The translations under genes and the position numbers were made by a program. A stretch of 39,675 nt of DNA, from NCBI GenBank assembly GCA_900466005.1, contig UEGQ01000017.1, forward strand, positions 1-39,675, given 5' to 3'. Shown piece by piece: positions 1 through 9,406 of this stretch. Under the pieces are notes generated by a model that was not told the origin of the DNA, searched no databases, and worked only from the letters and a program-made list of their open reading frames with translations. Source of the stretch: Hyphomicrobiales bacterium. Lineage in GTDB: Bacteria; Pseudomonadota; Alphaproteobacteria; Rhizobiales; Rhizobiaceae. The stretch's first letter is position 1. The number at the start of each line of letters is the position of its first letter.

Positions 1-24
1 GCACTGCTCGGATGGATACCGACA

Positions 25-345
25 TCAGGCGGCGCTAGAGATCCAGCTCGCCAGCGCCGTCTTGGGCGAGGCGCCGACCTTGATATCGGCTACTTCACCG
101 CCCTTGAAGATGGCCAGGGTCGGAATAGAGCGGACGCCGAACTTGGCGGCAAGCTCCGGATTTTCGTCGATGTTGATCTTCGCAACCTTAACCTTGCCCG
201 CCATCTCGTTCGAGATTTCCTCAAGGCTAGGTGCAATCATTTTGCATGGACCGCACCACTCAGCCCAGAAGTCGACGACCACTGGCTGAGCGGACTCGAG
301 GACTTCCGTCTGGAAGTTGGAATTGTCGACTTTTACCGTGGCCAT
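25..345 (-). CDS. trxA: thioredoxin TrxA
   Basis: A 106-residue cytoplasmic thioredoxin, the usual length for the family. The redox motif WCGPCK is visible at residues 30-35 (Cys31 and Cys34), followed by the conserved cis-Pro region (RSIPTLAIF) and a glycine pair (KGGE). It reduces disulfides in client proteins such as ribonucleotide reductase, using electrons from thioredoxin reductase. The ATG start has a strong AAGGAG ribosome site just upstream. It is the last gene of the minus-strand run that includes addA, from which it is separated by 72 bp, so it may also have its own promoter. Only 24 bases of the window lie downstream of its stop. Confidence 0.97.
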   Translation of the reverse strand: MATVKVDNSNFQTEVLESAQPVVVDFWAEWCGPCKMIAPSLEEISNEMAGKVKVAKINIDENPELAAKFGVRSIPTLAIFKGGEVADIKVGASPKTALASWISSAA

Positions 346-417
346 AGGCTGCTCCTTTTCCGGTCGTATCGAAGGGTTATCTGAGGCCCTCGCGATTGTT
401 TTTCAAGATATGATATT

Positions 418-3400
418 TCACGAAGTCTTGAGGTCAGCAAGCGTCCGCATAAGTTCTTCGACGGGCACTGCCATCACAAGACCGCCCTCGGTATAGGCCA
501 GCAGGCATTCGATCTCCTTGTTCGGATAGAGAGGCTTCAGAAGTTCTCGGTAGATCGCAAGCTGCGCACGATGGCTGAAGGGGACGGCGTCTATGGTTCT
601 CGGTGGCGAGCGGTTCGTCTTGAAATCGAGAAGGATCACCCGGTCGTCCGTGACCGCCATCCGGTCTATTCGTCCTGAAACCGCTCGCGCCTGTCCGTCG
701 ACAACGATGGTTCCCATTATGGAAACCTCGGCTTGGGCGTGGAGCGAGAAAACGGGTGCGAGGTCGGGATGCTCGAGAATCGCAAGCACTGTCCCGACCA
801 ACCGCTCGCGTTCACCTGCCGGCCAGAACCGCGCGGCACGATCGGCATACCGTCTTGCCGCCGCATCGCGCTGGTCGAGGGGAAGGGAAGGTAGGACCTG
901 CAGCATCCGATGGGTCAGCTTACCTTTCTGCAGTGCTATGCCACTGTCCGCCTTTTCGCCAAACAGCGGACTCGACACGGTGAGATCCTCTCCGACATCG
1001 TCAACGAATGCGCCGGCGCCGGACGGACTTAACGGTCGAGGAAGTTGCGGCCCCGGCGGCAACGGCCGAAACAGTGCGTCGGGAAGCAGACCGTCGCGAC
1101 TTCCGGCGTCGCTCCGCTGGTGACGCTCAAACGCGCGAACGGCAGTCGGCAGGCGCCATTTTAGCCCGTTCCATTCCCCTTCGGGCCCTTCGAACCGGGC
1201 TTCCGTGCAGTTGTCCGCAGAAAGCCGTAGCGCCTCGGAGATCATCTGGTGCCAAGTATCCTTCGGCTCCTGCTTGCCGCGATAGCCGCATATAATCAGC
1301 CGATCCGCAGCGCGCGTCATCGCCACATAGAGCAGTCGACGGTATTCCTCTTCCGCCAATCGTCTGAGGCGTTCGGTATCGGCTGAAACCAGCGGGTTCC
1401 CGAGCGCCTTGATCGGAATCCAGGCTGGAAGTGGTGTTTCCAAGCCCGCCTCGACGAGGCGGAGTTTCGGGAGGTGTGTATGGTTGAAGGCCTTCGATCC
1501 GCCGTCCACCAGAAAAACGACAGGCGCTTCGAGACCTTTCGAGGCGTGAACTGTCATGATCCGCACCTCGTCGCGATCCTTGTCATGCTCGCGTTTGACC
1601 TCTGGCGCCTCCATCTCGAGTGCCGATACGAACGATTGAAGCCCGGACAGCCCGCTGGTCTCGAACGTCAGCGCGAAGTTCAGGAATTCGTCGAGAATAT
1701 CTGTCACCTCGGATCCAAGACGGGCAAGGAAAGCTCGTCTGCCACCTTCGGGACCCAGGACGTGAGCGTAGAAATCATGGACCGGCAGGTTTCGGGATAG
1801 CGAAATGCACGCCGTCAGCCGGTCGGCCGCCGAGCGCCACTTTCCGCCTTCCTCCTGGGCGTACCTCTGCAAGGCAGTCCAGACGCTGCTTTCGGCGGGA
1901 CGCACCGCAGCGAGCTCGAAGAGGTCTTCTTCATTCAGGTCGAAGAGGGGGCTTTTCAAAAGTGCCGCAAGCGAGAGGTCGTCTGATGGCAGGAGCACGA
2001 AGCGGCCGAGCGCAAGCAGATCCTGGACGGCGATATGCACCGTCAGGCGCAACCGGTCGGCACCTGCGACGGGGATGTTGTTCCGCCGTTTGAGTGCGCG
2101 CGTAAGAGCGTTGACGAAGGAGTCGCGCTTGCGAACGAGGACCAGGATATCGCCGGGCCTGATCGGACGCTCGACACCCTTTTCGATGACCGTTTCCCGG
2201 CCGACCATCTGTTCGATCTGGTGAGCGATGCGACGTGCCAGGATGGCCGAGGGCGCGCTCTCGGGCGTTGCGTCGAACGGTGCCGTCCAGTCCTCACTCG
2301 CTTCGCTGATTTCGGGAGCGATCATGTCCCAGACATCGACCGCGCCCGGGTGCCCCATCCGGCTCGACATATGGACGACTGTTTCGTTCAGGGCACTCAG
2401 ACCACGGGCGTTGTCCTCAATGGCGAACACCTGGTCTACCGCCGAGAGCACGGCTGACGTCGAGCGGAAGGAGAGGGGGAGGCGAACAGCGCTGAAGCGT
2501 TCGCCTCCGGAGGACACGAGACGGGCGGCGGCCGTCGCCTCTTCAGAGAAGCGCTCGGGGCGTGCTCCCTGAAATGAATAAATAGATTGCTTTTCGTCGC
2601 CCACGGCAAAGAATGTACGGGTTCGTGCTCGTGCGCCGATACCGGAGAAGAAATCCTCGCGCAGCGATCGAATAACCGCCCACTGAATCGGGCTTGTATC
2701 CTGCGCTTCGTCGACGAGTATATGATCGATTCCCTGGTCGAGTTTGTAATGAACCCACGGCCCCACATCTCCGCGCGTGAGCAGGCTGGCGGTGCGTTCG
2801 ATCAGATCTTCGAAATCGAGCTGGCTGCGGGCCTTCTTGAGATCTTCGTAGTCGCGGTCGAGCCGTTTCGCGAGTGTGAGCGCCGCCTTGGTCGCCTCGT
2901 ACATGCGGAAGACCGCGAGGTGGTCGCGGCAAGCGGCGAAATGATCGCGCGAGGAAACCAGGCGCTCGCGAAGATCGGGCATCGCTTTCGTCATGGCTGT
3001 GGTGCAAAGCGTACTATCGGCACGGGGACTTCCGGTCGCCGTATAGAACGCCTTTTCGAGATGCTTGATACGAAGATGCCGGTCCGCCTCCTGAGAGGCT
3101 GCAGCGAGGGCTTCGGCTATCTCGAGCGCTCGCTCGCCGCCCTTTTCCCTCGCAAGCAAGACGTAATCAGAGAGCATTGCACCCGAAAGCGCCGGCAGCG
3201 GCCAGAAGCGGGAGGTGAGCTTTTCCTCCGTTGTCTCCGGTTCAAGTCCAAGCCCCAGGCGGAGCGCCAGATCCGGTCCGCCCACCCGTTGTGATGCGGA
3301 AAGGAAGCGGCGGATGGCATGACGATTCGCGATTACGTCACCGAGTAGGGCCTCCAGCCCGGTTTCGTCAGAAATGCTGAGGACGCGCGAAAACGCATCG

Positions 3401-3969
3401 GCAAGGTCCGGATCATCCTCGTTCGAGGTCGCCGTCAGCAGAGCCCGGCGGGCGTCGGCTAGAACCGCTGCCGCGGCCCTGTCGTCGAGGACGGAGAAAT
3501 GCCCGGCAACATTCGCTTCGAGCGGGAACTGGTGCAGTAGAGCCTCGCAGAAGGCGTGTATCGTCTGAATCTTCAATCCGCCGGGCGTCTCCAGAGCCCG
3601 GGCAAAGAGTTGGCGCGCCTCTGACAGCTTCAGTCGGTCGGGCGTTTCGCCTTCAACGTCGGCAATACGGGCGGCAAGCTCTTCCTCGGGAAGTGTGGCC
3701 CATTCGGCGAGCCTGTCGAAGACGCGGTTCGACATCTCGGACGCCGCGGCCTTGGTATAGGTGAGACAGAGGATTGATGCGGGTCGCGCACCAGCCAGTA
3801 GAAGCCGGACGACCCGCTGGGTCAGCACGTGCGTCTTTCCTGAGCCGGCATTGGCCGAGACCCATGCGGAACGGTCGGGGTCCGACGCCAGCGCCTGCTG
3901 AGCCGTTGTCCAGTTGATCCAGGCAAGAGGATCATCGCCGGCAGGCAGATCGCTCGGATCACTCGTCAT
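418..3969 (-). CDS. addA: AddA, double-strand break repair helicase-nuclease
   Basis: Large UvrD-like (SF1A) helicase with a C-terminal PD-(D/E)XK nuclease. It is the catalytic subunit of AddAB, which resects DNA ends and loads RecA. Walker A is NAGSGKTH near residue 40. Helicase motifs follow, including LVDEAQDTSPIQW, a GDEKQSIYSFQGA motif III region and VYVAMTRA-like motif VI (LLYVAMTRAADRL). The nuclease core is GRIDRM...LLDFKTN near the C-terminus. The open frame extends to 4044, but I choose the ATG at 3969: it has a GAGG site nine bases upstream, matches where homology begins and overlaps the end of addB by 11 bp, typical of translational coupling. Length is about 1183 residues, normal for alphaproteobacterial AddA. 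Confidence 0.96.
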   Translation of the reverse strand: MTSDPSDLPAGDDPLAWINWTTAQQALASDPDRSAWVSANAGSGKTHVLTQRVVRLLLAGARPASILCLTYTKAAASEMSNRVFDRLAEWATLPEEELAARIADVEGETPDRLKLSEARQLFARALETPGGLKIQTIHAFCEALLHQFPLEANVAGHFSVLDDRAAAAVLADARRALLTATSNEDDPDLADAFSRVLSISDETGLEALLGDVIANRHAIRRFLSASQRVGGPDLALRLGLGLEPETTEEKLTSRFWPLPALSGAMLSDYVLLAREKGGERALEIAEALAAASQEADRHLRIKHLEKAFYTATGSPRADSTLCTTAMTKAMPDLRERLVSSRDHFAACRDHLAVFRMYEATKAALTLAKRLDRDYEDLKKARSQLDFEDLIERTASLLTRGDVGPWVHYKLDQGIDHILVDEAQDTSPIQWAVIRSLREDFFSGIGARARTRTFFAVGDEKQSIYSFQGARPERFSEEATAAARLVSSGGERFSAVRLPLSFRSTSAVLSAVDQVFAIEDNARGLSALNETVVHMSSRMGHPGAVDVWDMIAPEISEASEDWTAPFDATPESAPSAILARRIAHQIEQMVGRETVIEKGVERPIRPGDILVLVRKRDSFVNALTRALKRRNNIPVAGADRLRLTVHIAVQDLLALGRFVLLPSDDLSLAALLKSPLFDLNEEDLFELAAVRPAESSVWTALQRYAQEEGGKWRSAADRLTACISLSRNLPVHDFYAHVLGPEGGRRAFLARLGSEVTDILDEFLNFALTFETSGLSGLQSFVSALEMEAPEVKREHDKDRDEVRIMTVHASKGLEAPVVFLVDGGSKAFNHTHLPKLRLVEAGLETPLPAWIPIKALGNPLVSADTERLRRLAEEEYRRLLYVAMTRAADRLIICGYRGKQEPKDTWHQMISEALRLSADNCTEARFEGPEGEWNGLKWRLPTAVRAFERHQRSDAGSRDGLLPDALFRPLPPGPQLPRPLSPSGAGAFVDDVGEDLTVSSPLFGEKADSGIALQKGKLTHRMLQVLPSLPLDQRDAAARRYADRAARFWPAGERERLVGTVLAILEHPDLAPVFSLHAQAEVSIMGTIVVDGQARAVSGRIDRMAVTDDRVILLDFKTNRSPPRTIDAVPFSHRAQLAIYRELLKPLYPNKEIECLLAYTEGGLVMAVPVEELMRTLADLKTS

Positions 3970-6900
3970 GGGACGATTCCTCACCCTCTGCCGTCGACCA
4001 TTCCGCCACGCGTGCGAGATGATCGTACTCTCCGCCGAAGTCATTCTGCTGGGCGGGGATGAGCCGGGATACGAAACCCCGTTCGCCCGAACGCAGCAAG
4101 GTTACCAGTCGGGTCAACTCACCGAGCGCTTGTTCTGCAAGTTCTGTTGCGGATTTCTTGTTGTCGCTTCGCCCGCTATGCTCGTTGTTGACGAGGTCGG
4201 CGCAGAAGCGCTCACCCGGCCGCAGTCGCACATAGATCAGGTTTTCGGGCGGGAGCGGGCCGGCCTGGCGGAAGCCGCCGGCCATCAGCGCCGCGGCTTC
4301 GAGCGCAAGTTGGGGGTCAAGCAGGCTGCGGGCTTGCGCAACGCTGGGGCTAAGCCCCGTCTTGTAGTCGATGATGTCGACGCCGCCACTCGTCTTGACG
4401 TCGAGGCGATCGGCAATCCCGGACAGTCGGATACCCGCTGCCGGAAGTTCCACTCCCGCGGGGACTTCTGTGAGAATGCGGCGAACCGAAGGACGCCGGG
4501 CTGCATCCCAGGCGAGATATGCGCGGGCGATCTCCCGAAAACGCTGCCGCCAGACGACATCGACGTGGGTTGGCAAGTTTTCGGCATCGAACAGCCTGTC
4601 GGCAATTGACAGCATGCCCTGTAACGCGTTGTCGGCATCGGGCGCGTGTCCCTCACGGACGAAACACTCCAGGATGCGATGATACAGTGTTCCCCTTTCG
4701 GCAGCACCGGGATCGGCGTTGAACGGCTGCAGCGGGTCGAGCTTCAAGACTCGTTTTCCGTAGATGGCGTAGGGATCGCGTCGCAGACGTCCGACTTCAC
4801 TGAACGAGAACTTTTTCGGTTGAAGATCGGCCGGCGGCGTCGGGGCGGGTCTTTGTGCCGGTCGCTGTTCGCTGCCGCGATCGATCAGGTCGGCAAAATG
4901 GCGATACCGGTCTCCCCGCTCCCTCAAGTCTCCGGCGAGCTCGGGACCGCCGAGCGCCAGAAGGCGTTGTAGCCAACGGGAGGCGACCGTCGGGGCAGAA
5001 CCCTGACGAAGCGATCGCGAATAGATGACATACCGCGTCCCGTTCGCCATCTCGAAGTCGTGGGCGAGTTGACCGATGCGTCGTTCGGGCGGTTCGAGCC
5101 CGATCTCAGCCTTCATCACGCGGGAAAGGAATGGATTGTTCGTTGTCTGCCCCGGCCACGAACCTTCGTTGAGCCCGCCGAGTATCAAGGTGTCTACGCT
5201 TTGGAGACGGGCTTCCAAAGTGCCGAATATGAACACCCGCGGATGTCTGAGGGCCTTCGGCTTGACGGCTTCACCTGCGGCAAGGGCGGCCATGATGTCG
5301 ATCCACTGAGGCCCGTCTGCCTCGATCTGGCCGTCCGCCTCCATGATCTCCCCGAGAAGGCTCGCTAGCTTTTCGCCGGCTTCGCCGCTCCAGAGTGAGG
5401 CGAGGTTCCCGCTCGGTTCACGGCAGACGGCCTCGAGAACCTGCCCCGTCCTCCGCGCCCATTCGGCGAGAGCAGCCTTGCTCGAAAGTTTGTGATGTCT
5501 ATCACGAGACACCAGCATACCCGTGAGCGGCTCCACCGCAGTGCCGATAGCGGCAGCAAGTTCCCTCGCAGCGGCAGCGGCGGCATCCGGCAGGGCGAGC
5601 CGCCATTGTGGCGGATGGCGGTCTGTCTTCTGTTCCTCGTAACGAGCATCGAACAGTGGCTGCAAGCCCGCGATATCGATGCTAAGCGTGCCGCCACGCA
5701 ATGCGATCATCTCCAGCGCCTGGACCGCTTCGCCATAGGCGGCTTCTTCAAAGCCAAAGCGGGCGAGGGGATGTTTGAGCAGCGAAACGACCGGCACCGG
5801 ATCGCCCGGGCGCAAGGTTGCTTCGAGCAGCAGCTGCATCAGTGTTCCCTGTTGAGTCGCGCTGAGCGGCGTTCCGGCCGAATCGTCGGCAGTGATTCCG
5901 AAGCGGGCGAGTTCCGCCGCGACGCGTCGGGCGAGGTTGCGATCGGGTGTTATAAGGGCGGCCCTGCTGTCCCCGCTGACCCCAGGCTTCTCCAGGGCGA
6001 GCCGGAGAGCGATCGCGATTGCCGTCGCCTCTTCCCGTTCGTTTGCGGCTTCTATCAGTGCAACATCGCCAAAAGCCCGGCGGATGCGATCAACTCCGAA
6101 GCTGGAACGCCACACGCTCCATCCGTTGGTTGCAGAGGCCGGTGCCATGGCGCGCGAGAGGATTTCCGCGCGATCGGCAAGATCAAGCGGCGCGGCTGCC
6201 AGCTCGGCCACGTCTGACCGGGTGATCCGCAAATGCTGAAGCAGCTTGCTGAGGCCATATTGGGGATGGCTCCGGCCGGCGGGATCGTGCCGCGCGAGAG
6301 CGTCCTCGTCTGCTCCTACGTTTCTCCAGTCCGCTTCTGGCATGGAGAGGTCCAGGCCGGGCAGTACGACCACACCTTGCGGCAGACGGGCAACGGCGGC
6401 GATGAGATTCGCCGCCGCGGGAATCGAGCCGGTCGAACCGGCGACGATGATCGGCCCTTCTGCGGTATTTGCCAAACGGGCCGCCTCGCTGCGGAGAAGA
6501 GAGTTTCTGTGTCCGTGCGGGGACGAGCGCTTGAGCTCCTCCAGGCGCGCGGGCCAGAAGGTGGTGGCGATCCCAAGAAAGGCGAGCGTGAGCTGCCACC
6601 ACGAGGCGAAATCCTGACTGTCGAGTTTCTGGAGATCGAACCAATCGCGTTCCTCGGTTTCGACGGCCTCGATGAGTTCGATCAGGGCGCGGGCGAGCCA
6701 GACCGCATCGGCGGGACTCGCGGGGGCCACGAGGGGCGTATCCGTGTGGATGCTGCGGACGATTTCGGGCAGCTGGTTACGCCAGGCGAGAACGAGCCGC
6801 GAGAGCTCAAGCAGCATGACCGTTCCACCGACAGGCGGCAGGAGATCAAAGGCGGCAGGACTATCCACTTCGAAGAAGCCACCGTCTTCGTCCGTTTCGC

Positions 6901-7150
6901 CGAGCGGACGGATCACGGGAAGGATCGCTGATCGTCCGCCGAGAAGATCGACGAATTCCGATCGCAACACGCGTGCCGCCCGCCGCGTCGGAACCAGGAT
7001 CGTGACTTTCGCGAGCGACAGCGGATCGGCGGGATCGTATCGGTATCCGTGCGCCAGGTCTCCGTCGATGAGCTTTTGAGCGAGCACCTTGAGGAAAGGC
7101 AAGCCCGCCGGGATTGTCAGAACGCGTGGGTCAAGAGCCCTCGCCATCAC
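3959..7150 (-). CDS. addB: AddB, double-strand break repair protein (alphaproteobacterial type)
   Basis: Partner of AddA in the AddAB helicase-nuclease, about 1063 residues. The C-terminal nuclease motif GIADRLDVK...DIIDYKTG is intact. The N-terminal helicase-like half has lost a recognisable Walker A: where GxGKS would be expected there is TIPAGLPFLKVLAQ, followed by VPTRRAARVL, as expected for the alphaproteobacterial AddB type. Only three cysteines occur in the whole protein, so the four-cysteine iron-sulfur cluster of Bacillus AddB cannot form. The frame opens with GTG at 7150 immediately followed by ATG at 7147; either could be used. The start lies 7 bp after the murU-like stop and the end overlaps addA, so these genes are very likely co-transcribed. 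Confidence 0.95.
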   Translation of the reverse strand: MMARALDPRVLTIPAGLPFLKVLAQKLIDGDLAHGYRYDPADPLSLAKVTILVPTRRAARVLRSEFVDLLGGRSAILPVIRPLGETDEDGGFFEVDSPAAFDLLPPVGGTVMLLELSRLVLAWRNQLPEIVRSIHTDTPLVAPASPADAVWLARALIELIEAVETEERDWFDLQKLDSQDFASWWQLTLAFLGIATTFWPARLEELKRSSPHGHRNSLLRSEAARLANTAEGPIIVAGSTGSIPAAANLIAAVARLPQGVVVLPGLDLSMPEADWRNVGADEDALARHDPAGRSHPQYGLSKLLQHLRITRSDVAELAAAPLDLADRAEILSRAMAPASATNGWSVWRSSFGVDRIRRAFGDVALIEAANEREEATAIAIALRLALEKPGVSGDSRAALITPDRNLARRVAAELARFGITADDSAGTPLSATQQGTLMQLLLEATLRPGDPVPVVSLLKHPLARFGFEEAAYGEAVQALEMIALRGGTLSIDIAGLQPLFDARYEEQKTDRHPPQWRLALPDAAAAAARELAAAIGTAVEPLTGMLVSRDRHHKLSSKAALAEWARRTGQVLEAVCREPSGNLASLWSGEAGEKLASLLGEIMEADGQIEADGPQWIDIMAALAAGEAVKPKALRHPRVFIFGTLEARLQSVDTLILGGLNEGSWPGQTTNNPFLSRVMKAEIGLEPPERRIGQLAHDFEMANGTRYVIYSRSLRQGSAPTVASRWLQRLLALGGPELAGDLRERGDRYRHFADLIDRGSEQRPAQRPAPTPPADLQPKKFSFSEVGRLRRDPYAIYGKRVLKLDPLQPFNADPGAAERGTLYHRILECFVREGHAPDADNALQGMLSIADRLFDAENLPTHVDVVWRQRFREIARAYLAWDAARRPSVRRILTEVPAGVELPAAGIRLSGIADRLDVKTSGGVDIIDYKTGLSPSVAQARSLLDPQLALEAAALMAGGFRQAGPLPPENLIYVRLRPGERFCADLVNNEHSGRSDNKKSATELAEQALGELTRLVTLLRSGERGFVSRLIPAQQNDFGGEYDHLARVAEWSTAEGEESSHDE

Positions 7151-7157
7151 CTGAGCC

Positions 7158-7883
7158 TCAGTTTTGCAGGCGCCGGATCGCGTCTTCAGCTTCGCCGATC
7201 GCCTCCGGAGTCCCGACCGTTATCCAATGTCCCTCCAGTTCTAGTCCGAAGAGACGGCTCTTGGCGATGGCACGATCGAAATAGATATTCAGGTTGAAGG
7301 CGTCTGGCGGCGCATCGTTCAGGAGGGACGAGTTCATTACGATCGCGCCGGCATAAACGACGGGACGGGGATCGCCGGGATGGTAGCGCGTCAGATGTCC
7401 TTGCTCATCGAGATTGAAGTCGCTCTTGCCGTTGTGGCCGGTCGTGTGATCGGGATGAACGCAGAGAAGCGCCATATCCATGCGCGTGGGATCGAAGAAG
7501 TCGGCGAGCCGCTCGAGGTTGGTTTCGTGGTCGCGCCCGTCGCCGATCCAGAAAAGATCCGCGTTCATAACGAAGACGGTCGTGTCACCGAGCAGGCGAA
7601 GGCCCTTGACGAGCCCCCCACCTGAATTCATCAGCCCGGCGCGCTCGTCGGAGATGATAACCTGCAGCCGCGGATAGCTCTCCAGATAGCCGATCATCTG
7701 CTCGGCGTGATGATGGACGTTCACCACCACCCGCTCGACACCCGCGTCTGCAAGCATGTCGAGCACGTATTCGATCATCGCCTTGCCGGCGACCTTCACG
7801 AGCGGCTTCGGAACAGTGTCGGTGATCGGCCGGAGCCGGGTTCCGAGTCCGGCAGCAAGCACCATTGCATCGGTAATCTTCAT
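7158..7883 (-). CDS. murU: MurNAc-1-phosphate uridylyltransferase-like nucleotidyltransferase (MurU type)
   Basis: A 241-residue sugar-phosphate nucleotidyltransferase of the RmlA/GlmU N-terminal fold. The N-terminus carries the nucleotide-binding signature LAAGLGTRLRP followed by the conserved KPLVKV lysine. Further along are the metal-binding segment FVMNADLFW and the C-terminal WITVGTPE motif. It sits 5 bp after the TsaE-kinase fusion, whose second half resembles AmgK. In the AmgK-MurU pathway MurNAc 1-phosphate is converted to UDP-MurNAc, recycling peptidoglycan sugar and bypassing MurA. Older annotations often call this family mannose-1-phosphate guanylyltransferase, and that remains the main alternative. 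The open frame extends to 8093, but that part overlaps the upstream gene; the ATG at 7883 begins the conserved fold. Confidence 0.85.
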   Translation of the reverse strand: MKITDAMVLAAGLGTRLRPITDTVPKPLVKVAGKAMIEYVLDMLADAGVERVVVNVHHHAEQMIGYLESYPRLQVIISDERAGLMNSGGGLVKGLRLLGDTTVFVMNADLFWIGDGRDHETNLERLADFFDPTRMDMALLCVHPDHTTGHNGKSDFNLDEQGHLTRYHPGDPRPVVYAGAIVMNSSLLNDAPPDAFNLNIYFDRAIAKSRLFGLELEGHWITVGTPEAIGEAEDAIRRLQN

Positions 7884-7888
7884 TCGTC

Positions 7889-9406
7889 CTACAGAGCTGA
7901 TTCGGCTGGTTCGATTCCAGCCTTTACGCACCATTCTCGTAAAGGGGCAAGGACCGGATGCTCGAAGGCAACACTCAGATACCAGAGCGTCCGTGGCATA
8001 TGCTTCATGTAGCCGGGCTTCTTGTCGCGTTGAAGGAGCCGCACCCACAGACCTGCAAGCTTGCAGGCCCTTTGCGCCGACATGATCGACCATGCCTTGA
8101 GGAAACTGCCTTCATCGAACGCGCCCTGTGCCTGCCGCAACGCCAGATACTCCGTCATCAGCTGATCAGCGAGATCGCGTTCGACGGTGACGCGTGCATC
8201 CTGCACGACAGAAACCACGTCATAGGCCGATGGCCCGATCATGGCATCTTGGAAGTCGATGAGGCCGACGCGCCGTATTCCCTCTTCGCCGCCGCGCCAG
8301 ATGATGTTGGGTGAATGGAAGTCTCGCAGGACCAGCGTCTTTTCCACGTCATCAAGTTGGTCGATCAGATCATCCCAGATCGCCAGGTATTCTTGACGCT
8401 CTGCAGCCGTGGCAGGTGTCCCGTTCCGTCTCCAGGGGAGATGCCAGTCGATCAGGAGTTCGGTTTCCATCTTCATCGCCGTCCTGTCATAGTCGGGCAC
8501 GTGATGGACATAGCCGCTCGGCAGCGAGATATCGCGGTCGAAGTCGGTGTCGTGGAGTCGCGCGAGACAGGCGAGTGCGCCACGGTACCGGTCTGGAGCG
8601 GGCTTTCCGCTCTCGTCGAGGACGGTTTCTGTGCCGAGATCTTCCAAGAGCAGAATCCCCGCCTCGCAGTCGCTCTCAAGAATTTCCGGCGCGGCAAAGC
8701 CACGTTCGCGCAGGCTCGTCGCGATTGCTACGAAGGGGTAGACGTCCTCGGCAAGATGGACAATTTGCGAGTAGGGTTTTCCGTCCCGAATAGGGGGACC
8801 GTTGGGTCGTCGCGGCGCGTCCATGAGCACCATGCGCTTGCCGGCGGCCGGATAGACGTACTCGTATGCCCTGGTGGAAGCATCTCCGGTCAGGTGTCGT
8901 CGGGTTGCGTCGCGATAGCCGTGTCCGTCGAGGAAGCTGCGGATCACAAGCTTGCGTTCGATCCGCTGGAGCCGATCGGGGAAAGCGGAGATCGTTACAC
9001 GACGCCCGCCCTGGTCGAAGGCAATGTCGACATCGATCCGGTCTGCCGGCAGCGCTTGTCCGGCCCTTTCCGGCCACTCGACGAGACAGACGCCGGCATC
9101 AAGTGCATCGCTGAAGCCGATCTCTTCGAGCTCCCGTTCGTCACTCAGGCGATAAAGGTCGAAGTGAGCTACTGGCAGTCGTAAGTCGTAGTTCTGGACG
9201 AGGGTGAATGTCGGGCTCGGGACCTCGAGATAGTCGTCATCGGCCACCGCGCGTAGGAGGGCGCGCGCCAGGGTCGACTTGCCGGCACCCAGATCGCCCC
9301 GAAGGGCGAGGCAATCCCCGGCCGTGACAGCCAGCGCCAAGTCTTCGCCGAGGCGGATCGTGTCAGCCTCGGTGGCAAGAGATAGTGTAAGGCTTCTTGG
9401 ACTCAT
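7889..9406 (-). CDS. tsaE: TsaE / AmgK-like sugar kinase fusion protein
   Basis: A 505-residue two-domain protein. Residues 1 to about 150 are TsaE, the ATPase that drives N6-threonylcarbamoyl modification of A37 in ANN-decoding tRNAs with TsaB and TsaD. Walker A GDLGAGKS is at 37-44 and the family motif PSPTFTLVQNY is at 63-73. Residues from about 155 on are an aminoglycoside-phosphotransferase-like kinase with LEDLG near 255, catalytic DFHSPN at 362-367 and metal-binding LIDFQDA at 382-388. This half resembles AmgK, which makes MurNAc 1-phosphate. No frameshift separates the domains. The ATG overlaps the divL-like stop as ATGA, implying coupled translation, and the murU-like gene follows after 5 bp. 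Confidence 0.93.
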   Translation of the reverse strand: MSPRSLTLSLATEADTIRLGEDLALAVTAGDCLALRGDLGAGKSTLARALLRAVADDDYLEVPSPTFTLVQNYDLRLPVAHFDLYRLSDERELEEIGFSDALDAGVCLVEWPERAGQALPADRIDVDIAFDQGGRRVTISAFPDRLQRIERKLVIRSFLDGHGYRDATRRHLTGDASTRAYEYVYPAAGKRMVLMDAPRRPNGPPIRDGKPYSQIVHLAEDVYPFVAIATSLRERGFAAPEILESDCEAGILLLEDLGTETVLDESGKPAPDRYRGALACLARLHDTDFDRDISLPSGYVHHVPDYDRTAMKMETELLIDWHLPWRRNGTPATAAERQEYLAIWDDLIDQLDDVEKTLVLRDFHSPNIIWRGGEEGIRRVGLIDFQDAMIGPSAYDVVSVVQDARVTVERDLADQLMTEYLALRQAQGAFDEGSFLKAWSIMSAQRACKLAGLWVRLLQRDKKPGYMKHMPRTLWYLSVAFEHPVLAPLREWCVKAGIEPAESAL

